Source: Yponomeuta sedellus
Taxonomy: Eukaryota > Arthropoda > Insecta > Lepidoptera > Yponomeutidae
Direction of reading: 5' to 3'
NCBI GenBank assembly: GCA_934045075.1
Contig: OW203740.1
Span: 17,807,878 to 17,871,877, forward strand
Length of the DNA: 64,000 nt
The notes under the pieces: model-generated
Seen by the model: only the letters and a program-made list of their open reading frames with translations
What the model was told of the DNA's origin: nothing
Database searches by the model: none
In this document: positions 23,201 through 35,611 of the stretch, piece by piece
Position numbering within the stretch: the stretch's first letter is position 1
Layout: each line of letters begins with the position of its first letter
Position numbers and translations under genes: made by a program

Positions 23201-26200
23201 GAAGAATCAACGGAATAGGTGTGTGCTGATTGAAGATACACGAGACAGTGCAGCCAGTAAGAAATTGCTGACAGCAAGAACTCTCGTCTATGGAGGCAAG
23301 ACCGCTGTAGTAAGGGTTCTGAATATAGGCGATCGTGAGATTACCCTTAGCAAAGGTGACGTTATTGGAAGGTGTGAGGAAGCCGTTTGGATGAGAAGCT
23401 GCCAATCATCTCCAAGCTCAAACACATCGAATACCAGGAGTGAAATTATAGTCACTAAGCTCCTTGAGGATTCTAAGAGTAATCTGAGCTATTCGCAAAG
23501 CATGAAAGCTAAGAGGTTGCTACTGCGCTTTAGGGATATCTTCTCTGACGAAGGAAATCCTGGAAGAACATCGTTAGTTCAGCACAAAATCGACACCGGA
23601 CAGGAGCGACCTATTCGTCAGCGAGCGAGGCGCATACCGATTGCCAAAGAAAAGGAAGTACAAGACATGTTGGACGACATGAAGAGAAACAAGATTATAG
23701 AACCATCTGCTAGCCCATGGTGTTCTCTCGTTGTGTTGGTAAAGAAGAAAGATGGTAGCACAAGGTTCTGTGTAGACTATCGACGGCTTAACGATGTGAC
23801 CAAGAAGGATAGTTATCCACTGCCACGAATAGACGATACCCTGGACACATTGAGTGGTATGAAATGGTTCTCGACATTAGATCTGAAATCGGGCTATTGG
23901 CAAGTGGAAATTGATCCGAAGGATAAAGAGAAGATAGCCTTTTCAACTGGCAAAGGTTTATGGCAATTTAACGTGATGCCTTTTGGATTGTGCAACGCGC
24001 CAGCTACATTCGAACGACTTATGGAGTGCGTACTGGCAGGATTAGTTGGGGAAGCTTGCCTTGTCTACTTGGATGACGTCATAATCATGGGTACAGATTT
24101 TGAGAACCACTTACAAAATCTAGAGCAAGTTTTTAAGAAGATAATGGGAGCAAACTTAAAGTTAAATCCGAAGAAATGCAGTTTATTTAAGAACAAGGTT
24201 AGCTATCTCGGCCATGTGATAACCAGCGAAGGCATACAGACCGATCCAGCCAAAATCGAGGCAGTGCAAAAATGGCCTACTCCCAAGGACAAGACTGAAG
24301 TGCGAGCATTTTTAGGGCTATGCTCATATTATAGACGGTTTGTTAAAGGGTTCTCTGAAATTGCCAAGCCTTTACACAGACTGACTGAAGACAAGCAGTC
24401 ATTTCATTGGGATGACACATGTGAGAGTTCTTTTCAAAAATTAAGAAAAAGTCTTTGCGAGACCCCAATCTTGGGATTTCCACAGCCTAACGGCCAATTT
24501 ATTGTTGACACAGACGCCAGTAACACAGCGATCGGAGGAGTGTTATCGCAGAAACAGGGCGACAGAGAGGTTGTGATGGCATATTTCAGTAAATCGCTAT
24601 CGAAACCTGAAAGGAACTATTGTGTGACAAGAAGGGAGCTCTTGGCTGTAGTAAAGACAGTACAGCACTTCAGCAAATATCTCCTCGGTGTGCAGTTTAC
24701 GCTTCGCACTGACCACGCCGCCCTGAAGTGGCTGTTACAATTTAAAAATCCAGAGGGGCAAGTTGCTCGATGGATCGAACAACTGCAGGAGTACGACTTT
24801 ATGATTGAACACCGCAGCGGTAAGGCGCATGGAAATGCTGACGCACAGTCAAGAAGGCCGTGTCCGGAAGACTGCAAGCACTGTGCCAAACAAGAGACAA
24901 AGGAACTGCCATTGAGATTGACAAAAATGAGTCCATCGAGATCTTGGGAAGATGAGGCGATGAAAGAAGCACAGGAAGATGACGAAGATGTACGGCTCAT
25001 TGTCGCATGGAAGAAACGAGGCGAGGACAAGCCAAGATGGTGCGAAGTCGCTCCTACTAGTGCTGTCACTAAGGCATACTGGGCTCAATGGGACAGTTTT
25101 ATTCTTCGGAACGGAATACTTTACCGAAAATGAGAGAAACCTAACGGCAGAGAGTTCCATCTTCAGATAGTTGTCCCAAGAGATAAGGTACAAGATGTCC
25201 TTCGTGAAGTACATGACGGCGTGTCAGGTGGACATTTGGGCGTAAAAAGGACTTTAACAAAGATTCGAGAAAGGTTTTACTGGCTCCATTGTCGAGAAGA
25301 TGTGCAAGATTGGTGCCGCAAGTGTGCTACTTGCGCCGCGGTGAAAGGCCCACCAACTAGAAGCCGAGGAAATCTGCAACTTTATAACGTTGGTGCGCCA
25401 TGGGAACGCATTGCAGTTGATGTGGCTGGACCGTTCCCAGTAACGGAATCAGGAAATAAGTATTTCATGGTAGTTATGGATTACTTCACTAAATGGCCAG
25501 AGGTATTCGCCATACCCAATCAAGAAGCCACGACTGTTGCCTCCAAGTTGTTTGAGGAAGTAGTTTGCCGGTTTGGTGTGCCCTTGGAAATACACTCCGA
25601 CCAAGGCAGGAACTTTGAGTCTCAAGTATTTCAAGAACTCTGTAAAATATTGGGAATGCATAAGACTAGGACCACCCCATATCATCCTCAATCTGACGGC
25701 ATGGTAGAAAGATTTAACCAAACACTTGAGAGACATTTAGCAAAAGTCGTTGACAGGCACCAGAGAGACTGGGACAAATACATACCGCCATTTCTTCTGG
25801 CCTACCGAACTGCAGAACATGAAAGCACGAAGGTAACCCCGGCGCGTGTAAATTTTGGCCGAGAACTGAGAATACCAGTAGACCTGCTGACTGGAGGCCC
25901 TCCTGACGACTCACGTTCTCTACACGACTACATTTCCGAGTTACGTGAGAAAATGCGAGAGATTCATGCCATAGTACGGGAAAACGGATTGGAGTCGAGT
26001 GAAAAGATGAAGACTAGGTATGACCGCCGAGCAAATACAAGCGGCTTCGAAGAAGGAGCACTAGTCTGGCTTCACAATGTAACTCGACGAAAAGGAAAAT
26101 CTCCGAAATTGCAGACAAGATGGGAGGGACCGTACAAAGTGGTAACTCGGTTAAATGACGTGACGTACCGAATTCAACGGCAGCCAAGAGGTGCACAAAA

Positions 26201-29200
26201 AGTGGTTCACATCGACCGCTTAGCTTCTTATCACGGCAGTAATGAAGATGCTCGGGACGAGCATCTCTAAGAGGGGAGCAGTGTCGCGGTCCTATCCCGA
26301 ACCATCTAGAATAGAGCTTTCTGGAAGCCTATCGAATAGTCGCCGCATGCTGCGTTTTAGTAAACAATAAAACGCTGCAAGCAATAGTGACTCGTATGTC
26401 CACTAGTATAAGGTTCAAATCTCTTTGACAAGGACTTTGTTCTAGAGTCGTTGCCGCGTGCACCGAGTGTAGGTACGTACTTGAATGTTCTAGAATCCTT
26501 GCCGGCTGATATAAATAGCGGCCGCCGCGGCGCGCTGTCAGTTCCATTTGGAATAGCGAAGAGTGAGCTTCAAGTGAACATACCTGCGATACGAGCGATA
26601 ACCTACGACCTCAGCGATACTATTGGACTTCGATTGAACCTGCGATTGGAATCTACGTTTGGACTTCGTGTCGTGAAGACCTGCAGACCAGACCCTGCGT
26701 GAATAAATCCTAAGAAGTTGTCATTGGCGTTTTACATCTAAATCCAGAACCCTAGCCCGTAACAGTATTTTAAGAATTACTGGCCAGGGTTAGTTTGAAT
26801 AAACTTATAGATCGGTGTTTGTTATATTATTGTATTAGATGAAGATTACATTACTACTTGGTTACGTAAGAAGAAAATAGATTCTTCTACTGTAACTAGT
26901 GTTTTTGAAAAATTCCTTGTTGGCAACTAGTTGCGTATAAAGAAAAAAAAATCTTTATTCGCAACTAGTTGCCCGCTAAGCAGTTCGTGCCGGCTGTCAT
27001 GTAGTGACAGTCGTTAAGCCATGTCAGACGCCTTACGGGCGGCCTGATAACTTCTGACAGTAAGGCCCGCCACTGTCTTACAATCCTCCACCGACCTGGA
27101 CTTGGTCCCGTGGTGGAGTATGGCCTAACCTTCCTGCGATGCAGGAAGAGACCAGTGCCCCAGCAGTAGGGACATACAAAATATACCGATCACTGAATCA
27201 ATTTACTTTCTAGTAATGAGTGGCTTAAGATGGATCGTTTGTTTCAGGTGATTGTGGACAACGAGAAGCTGACTTGGCAAAAGGAATCTCTGGAGAACAT
27301 AGTTGATGCTGCGTCTAAAGAGAGGGACGAACTCAAGGAAAAGCTCAAGAAACTCGAGGTAAATTAGCCTTTTGTAGTAGTTTTATCCATAGTCTGTTAG
27401 CTTTTAGAATATACCTCGGGCTTTAGAGCAGGCTTTGGTTTTCGCCGAAAGCATACGAGTGTTATCCTGATTCCTGCTCTGTATAAAACTGTTCTTCACT
27501 ATTTTGAAAAGTTATATAAATTAAGTGTCATATTATATACCGCACCCTCAGAACGAAAGAGGCCTAAGTCAAAAAATAGTTTAAATACTCAAAAAGTTCT
27601 CAAAAATTGAGTACCTAACAATCATAGAGAGACATAAAAAGGTATCCTATCCGATGAACAGTAAAACAAAGGCACTTATTGTAAAAAAAGAGCATAGCGA
27701 ATCTTCCGTCCACAGCATACCTTTTTATGACTCTATGATTGTAAGTCAATTTCACTATTTTTTGACTTAGGCCTCTTTCGTTCTGAGGGTGCGATACTTA
27801 GTTCCGATATTTCTTTTACACGAATATATCCGATTCTATCCGATAGTAGCCGAGGTATATTCTAAAAGCTTAGAGACAGTAATTGTAAATTTGTTAAAAT
27901 ACTAGACTAGTTTAGTTCAAGTGGTCTTTTGTTTTGTAAGCTTGTTTACATCTTCCTGATCTTACGTGCATGTATGCTTTGGGTGGCCTTTTAGATCTTC
28001 ACTGCTATTCTGTATACTATTTTTATTTTTAATGCACTAACCCGTGCTAAGGACAAATTTAAAAACCTATTTAGAGGCTAAAAATTTCACCCATGCCGGG
28101 ATTCGAACCCGCAACCTCTGGCTATCCGTGCCAGCGCTCTACCAACTGAGCTCAATTGGTAGAGCGCTGGCACGGATAGCCAGAGGTTGCGGGGTCGAAT
28201 CCCGGCATGGGTGAAATTTTTAGCCTCTAAATAGGTTTTTGCTATTCTGTATGTTATTGATTGTAAAATCAAATAACATGAACACGGCTACGTTGCCGAA
28301 ACGATTTCTATTGACATTAGTTTATTTCCATGTAGGCTGAAGCTGAATGAAATGATATGAAATTAACATTCATATTGAGTGTACATACATTTGTGAAGAC
28401 ATAGTAGCAATACCAGTCGTTAAGTGAGAAGGGAAACATCTTTGGGAAACCTTGGCGTCTGAGGTGTTCAATTCAAATACCCAAGCGCTTCGTGGGAACA
28501 CCCGAGTGCCTAAGATGTTCCATACCCCAGCGCTTGAAATTGCCAATCCGCGGCGGGCACGCGTGGTAATAAAGCCCATACTCTCGATCTGAGAGAAGGC
28601 CTGTGCCCTGCAGTGGGACGATTATAGGGAACGTTACTCAAGTATTTACTTAGCGAAATTCTCAATTCATAAACTGGCCCTAAGTGCGTAAATCTCAGGT
28701 CTCACTGACATTCATATTTGTGTATGTAGATTTAGTATGCAACTTTTTTTGGTTAAATTTTTTTTAGTCTAGTCCATTGCTTGTTGTGACTTAGTTTCGT
28801 GTTTGTTTTAGTTGCATTATTCGAAGAAGGAAATGGAGTACCAGGCTGAGATTAGTAACCTAAAGCACAACATGGAAGGTATGCAGAGGGAGCTACAGGT
28901 GGCCAGTGGCATTGTGAGTAGCTGTTTTATTTTTCGTTTCCCCTTTTGCTAACAGTCACTGTTATGTAGGTTGTAAGTAGTAATTTATTTCTAAATGTAG
29001 GTAGCAGTAGCCCTATAAAGGGAAGCGCTCGTGGCCTAGGCGAACCGAGTGATTGGAATCAATCACTTGGTTAAGCAACAACTGGCGCGGTCAGGTACAG
29101 GATGGGTGACTACCGTTCCCGGGCGTCCCGTGACTACCGCTAGTGGCATTTTTCCGAGCGCTTCCGTGCTTCGCAAGGCACGTTAAGCTGTTGGTGCCGG

Positions 29201-32200
29201 CTGTCATATAATGTGGCAGTCGTTAAGCCATGTCAGAGGCCTTATGGGCGGCTTGATAACTTCTGACAGTAAGGCCCGCCACTGTCTTACAATCCTCCAC
29301 CAACCCGGACTTGGCCCCCGTGGTGGAGTATGGCCTAACCTTCCTGCGATGCAGGAAGAGATCTGTGCCCCAGTAGTGGGGACATCCAAGGGTTGATAAC
29401 AACAAAGGGCACCTTCCGGAGGACACGGGGGACGGAGGTGGTGAATGCTCATGCATAACAACACGGACCCGGCCGTGCTGCCAATGTGGGACTCACAAGA
29501 AGTGCGCCCACCCACTCACCACCACCTTGGGGCTGGTTTTGGCCTAAGGACCCCTAAACCCACATCAGGAGCGACCCCCCTCGAGGCCGAGGAGGGCTCC
29601 CTGGAGGAGCGTCCGCTTAGAACAGTTCGTTACAAGCTGTTAAGAGAGAGTAGTGTCCCCACTGGCGGGGCGGGGGCTACGTCTGACTGGGACCGAGCCT
29701 CTAGTAGGTGGTCTAGATCAGATGTCAATTTATCGGGCGGGTCGACGAGTACCGAGCCCGACGAGCCCGAGGTATATTCTAAAAGGTAACAGACTATACT
29801 TAGCTCACCTGATGTCTACTATAAATTACTATGTTTGTGTTTGAAATGTATTGGACTTGTTCTGGAAATAAATATTATTATTATAAAGAACCTTCAATGC
29901 GTTTTACCTCAACAACCAAGGGAGCCCATCTCCGGATTTTGTTGTCCCCATTGTGCATGAGATCCTATAACTCCATACAACACAATCACTGTCCTGGTCC
30001 CAAACTAGGATACCCCGTGCTACGGTAACCAGGCAAGGACAAAGTAATAAAGGAATAATTAAAACTGTTTTAATACGGATTTCACTCGTTTATTATATTT
30101 TTACAATTTTCCGACGTTTCGGCACTTTTACAGATGCCGTGGATCTCGGATGACGGTCGATCTCGGTCATCCGAGACCACGGCACCTGTAAAAGTGCCGA
30201 AACGTCGGAAAATTGTAAAAATATAATAAACGAGTGAAATCCGTAATAAAACAGTTTTAATTATGTCTAGTACTCGTGTTAACCTTAGAAAATACTATAA
30301 TATAGGAATGTTCTTTCAGAAGGGCGTCTCGACCGAGGAAGTGGCGAGGCGTGACGTCACCATACAGGAGCTGGGGAAGAAGGTGGCCGCTCTGCAAAGC
30401 GAATTGAAGAGCGCCCAGCTCAAGATACTCGATCTAGAGAGTGTCAAGGTAAATCGTCATTAGTGACTTTAGTAAAGATAAAAGATTTTATCCTCTAAAT
30501 AGGTTTTTAAAACTGCCCTTAGCACGGGTTAGTGCATAAAAAAAAAGAATATAATCATGTGGGTACAGCGATATCATTCCAATGTAAAACCTAACTGCAA
30601 AGTAGGTACTCGAGGCTGCAAGTGATGCAAGTTACTTAAGCCAGATGTTGCTGTCTGTACGTAATACAGAGTGTTGTAAAGAGCCGGGTCTCTGCTTACC
30701 CCTCTGGGATACAAGAGTGAGGTTATGTTATGTTTATGTAACTGTGGTGTTCGCTATCACTATGGCTCGCTTATAAACACTACCGTCCGGCACCCGGTAA
30801 AAAGTAAAGTCTATATCAACCCCTGCATATCCCCACTGCTGGGGCACGGGTTTCTTCCTGCATCACAGGAAGGTTAGACCATACTCCACCATGGGGCCAA
30901 GAAAGAGACCCGTGCCCCAGCAGTGGGGACATGAAAGGGTTGATATCGATAAACCATTGTTTATGTTACAGATGGAGTTTACGAGGCAGAAGGCAGGCAT
31001 GTCCGAAATGGCAAAACTGAACAAGGAACAGATGCAAGATCTGCACAATAGGCTCAAAGAAGCACAGACCATGGTGAGAACCCACAGCGAGGAATTTGCG
31101 AAATTTGTAGCCTAATAAGTATATAAAATTATTAAATATTCATGGACATATTACAGAGATCTCGTTAGCCCTATACTAAGTACAACTAAATGACTTGTGT
31201 TATAGGTGCTTACTCGACGATAGATTTAATAACAATAAATACAAAGATAACATCCAAGACCCGAGGCAAACTAGAAAAGTTCGTTTCCTAGTTTGACCCG
31301 GCCGGGGATCGAACCTGAGACCTTAGATTTACAGTCAGCGTGCCAAACCACTGCGCCACCGTGGCCGTCATAATAAACCCGAAGCTTAGTTGGCTCCGCA
31401 CATATTAACTTTTCTTCCTGTGGGCTACACTAAGCTGTCAGGATGATATAAGTGCTGGTCTGGAGAAAGTCTCGTTGGGGCTCGTGTTCCTAAATAACAT
31501 CGTGCATATGGTTATATTTTACGTTAAGTGCTGACTTAAGTGCAACTTACTGTAATACTAAAGCTACTCGCCTACTACACCTTCCCTTTTAAAGTACCGT
31601 AACTGGGCGAGGCCAGCCCTTGCCACTTACCCTTCCCACTGGTTCAAGATGAATCAGTAGGAACGGAAGCGGAAGGGCACACGGGGAGGTAATCTGGCAT
31701 CGCACCCCACGGTCTTACAAGCCTCCACCAACCCAGACTTGGGCCCCATGGTGGAGTATGGCCTAACCTTCCTGCGGTGCAGGAAGAGACTCGTGCCCCA
31801 GCAGTGGGGACATACAAGGGTTGATATCGAATATATTCGATATCAAAGAAAATTCTTTGATATCGAATATATGTCTTTTTTTTAAACATTTGCTTTATTG
31901 CTTGCTTATGTTTATATCACAACCATATCGTGTATTGCGCATCTTACTTATTTATGATATTGTGATTATTTATCTGTGGGGAAATGCTGAGGAATTGGCA
32001 AAGTGTGCTTATTAATTCTAATATTTTTTATCTTATAAGTTTGTCAATTCTGTTTTTTCTCCTTGAATAAATAAAATAAAATAATGTTTAAAATTGTTAG
32101 CAAGACGGCATGCAAGGCGTGAACAGCAGCATGCATACATACAAACATAATTACATACATAATCTCACGCCTGTATCCCAGAGGGGTAGGCAGAGACCAG

Positions 32201-35200
32201 GGACTGCCACTTGCCACGATCCTGACAGATCACCTTCGCTTCATCAACGTTCATAAGTCGTTGCATGCACGCACGCCGGTTCCGGGTACTATTTATCTTT
32301 CCCTTTGCTAATACATCCCCTATCTGGTCGATGTAAGTCCGTCTGGGACCTCCCTTACCAGCCCTTCAACAACAACAGCCTTGATTATAAACCTTGTATT
32401 CAGAATAATAAAAACCAATTTTCCTTTCTCGCAGGTATTCCAGCCAGTCCGCTTTTCGATCAGCGAAGATTCGAACGTGACGTCACCGGAATATGCCAGT
32501 TTCGTGGGCAACGTGAAGCTTTACGACAGGACTCTGAAACACCTCGCGGACCTATTGAACTCTGTCACACAGGGGTAAGGGCTAATTTTGCTTGTTTCTA
32601 TGTGTCATTTAGATGGTCTATGATATATTTATTTTTTTACGTGCCTATAAACGTCCCACTGCAGGGCACAAGACCCTATTCCTATTTTGCAACCAGTTTC
32701 TGTATATAATAAATATTCATGGACATATTACACAGATCGCGTTAGCCCTATACTAAGTACAACTAAATGACTTGTGTTATAGCTGCTAACTCAACGATAG
32801 ATTAAATACAATAAATACACAGGAAACATCCAAGACCCGAGACAAACTAGAAAAGTTCGTTTCCTAGTTTGACCCAGCCGGGGATCGAACCCGAGACCTT
32901 CGGTTTTACAGCAGCGTGCTAAACCGCTGCGCCACCGAGGCCGACATATGAGTACATGTTACAATAATATCAGTAACTTTCCTTCCTCCAGCACATCGGA
33001 CAACCTGCTTGACACTCTGGGCCTCGTAACCAGTCTGCACGAGTTCAAACTAGATCGCGGCACCGCCGATCGGGTCAAATCCGGCTTGAACGAGATCAAA
33101 CTGCTTCTCGAGAAACAGCACAGCGGCGCGCTAAAGAACGCGTGAGTGTTACTGGTTCAAAAGATAAACAGCACATGCTCATGCTAAAACCGCTTATATC
33201 TGGTCGTCAACAAAGCGTTAGATTCCTGACTACAGAGGTAAGTACGAATGTGTAATAGGCATGACGACAGTATCAAATAATCAAAGATTTAACGATATTA
33301 GGGGAAAGTATCGCAGTCTGAAAATGTTTACCACCTTAAGGTTGGCAATTGCATGCACAAATCTATGCCACATGGTCGATGATATTATGATGTGATTTGA
33401 TTAGGCATAGATAATAGATTAGGCATAGAGCATAAAAGAAGCAATAGAGATTCACCCAAGCGAGGTTGCCATGGTTTTACAATCAATTTCTATTATATCA
33501 ATCCTAGTATTTTTGATAAATGTCATTGTAAAAAATTCAATTATGTCAACTTTTAAATAAAGAAAAGAGTTTCATCATCAAAACGTAATGAATACTCTTT
33601 TTGTTAGAATCGATGCTACAACTATTAAAAAGTAATACGTACCTAGATATAGCATTTTAGACTTTACTGCACACAGTGTGCTAAAGAATCTAATTTGAAA
33701 ACTGATAAACATTTTTAGACCTCGACCATACATATTAAAACCTGATTTTTCCCGCGGGTGTCGTGAAAGGCGACTAAGGGACACAAACCGGGGGGTGGGC
33801 AGCAGCGCCACCTGCAGTACGGTTCCACCGAACTGCGATCCCCAACCCGCATGCCCAGCGTGGGGATTGTGGGCATTACCCCCTATGATAGCACAACGTG
33901 GCGCTCTTTAGGGTAGGGCTATGTCCAGCAGTGGACTAGTATAGCCTGACGACGACGACGACATATTAAAAGGATTTAGAACACTGATTTAGTTTTAGCC
34001 TTAGGTTAAAATTGGTAAACTTGACCCGTGCTTTGTTGTGACTGCTAGAGATTACGATGTGGCGTGACGTCAGATTCGACGCCATGACACGGGAGCTGTT
34101 TTCCTACAGATTTAAAAGAATAAAAAAAAATGGCTTTAACCTTCGTTAAACTATAGTTTGTTGCTGAAATATGGTTTTTTGTAAAATAATAAATGTAGCC
34201 CCACACTATGGCAGAGGATTTAAAAATCTTCCATTACTAGCTTTCAGAAGTGAGGGAAAGAGTGAGGGATTTTTTCCTTAATCTGCGTGTTAGCGACTTG
34301 AATTACAAAGTCATTCTTCTAGAATGTTCTGTCTATCTATCTATTACGGAGAACATTCCATAACTGCTTCAAATCATAACAGATTTAGATAATTCTTTAT
34401 ATGTTCAAATAGATGTAACGTCGCATCGATCCCATTTTTTTAACAAACCTGTGAATTCGAAATGCGTAGGTATACATGTAGGAATTGTAGAAGTATATCT
34501 TGGCGTCTCGGTGCCAAGTAACAGCACACAGAGACATTCTGGGCACCGACACCAAAATATACTTAGACAGTACCTAAATGAAATGAAATCAATTATATTT
34601 CAAAATACATTCTGTTTGCTGAATGACAAATCTCAGCCGCTGCCTTTGGGCAGTAGTGTAGTGGAGAAAACGGCAGCGGCAAAAAAAACTCCACTCTGAC
34701 CATATTTTCTGAGTCATCTTAAATCTAATATATCAATTGCCACCTATACTAACTTAGTTATGTTTAGTTAGTTTTTAAGGCTACTAACATCACACTGTTT
34801 ATCCGAAATAAATGTTTATTATTGTCCGTATGATAATGTAACATGAAAGTGAAAGCCGCTGCCACAGAGCATTCCGCTGCCTTCGGGCCATATGATTGTG
34901 GAGAAAGAGGCAGCGGGAAAAAAACTCCACTCTGGCCATCTTTTCTCAAGTCATCTTAAATATAAAACATTAGTTGCTACCTATACGTATGATAAGATTC
35001 CATGATAGCCATTAATAACTATCATTGTCAATATATCATTGTCGTCTCTGTTTGCAGAGGTCAGATAAAGAGCACGCTGACAATATTCGAAGGAATCTTC
35101 CAAGACTTTAAGGAGATATTGAAGAAGGGATTGGTTCAACAGGAGCAGCCTGTAAGTTTCTTAGTCACTATGATATTCCTGGGCCAGCTTAGTTTTACAA

Positions 35201-35518
35201 GGAGTCTTAATTGGACCGCGCTACGCAAAAACGTTCCCACCCACAATAAGCAACTGTCGAGAAAAACACTTTTATGGACAACATTGCTTTGTTTCATGTT
35301 TCTCGTCAGATGTTCTATATCTTTTGTAGTCTGCACAAAAACATGGAAATAACAATGTTATACAGAAAAAAAGTTTTTCTCGAAAGTTACTTACTGTGGG
35401 AATGAATGTGTTCGCGTAACTCGGTTCAAACGTAAGTGAGTAAAATAATGCAGTCTATGTACGTCCCACTGTAGGGCACAGGCCTTCTCCCTGACTGAGA
35501 GAGAGAGAGAGAGAGATA

Positions 35519-35611
<93 letters not shown>

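Larger units (their letters stand above)
20635..26764 (+). mobile_element. Complete Ty3/Gypsy LTR retrotransposon, young
   Basis: A full 6.13-kb element in kenny intron 3 in the sense orientation: LTR, primer site, gag, pol (protease, reverse transcriptase, RNase H, integrase), polypurine tract, LTR. There is no env-like gene between integrase and the 3' LTR. The LTRs are about 99.6 percent identical and the 4-bp target duplication is intact, so insertion was recent. Pol is interrupted by two TGA codons, so this copy cannot make a full polyprotein by itself. Confidence 0.95.
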
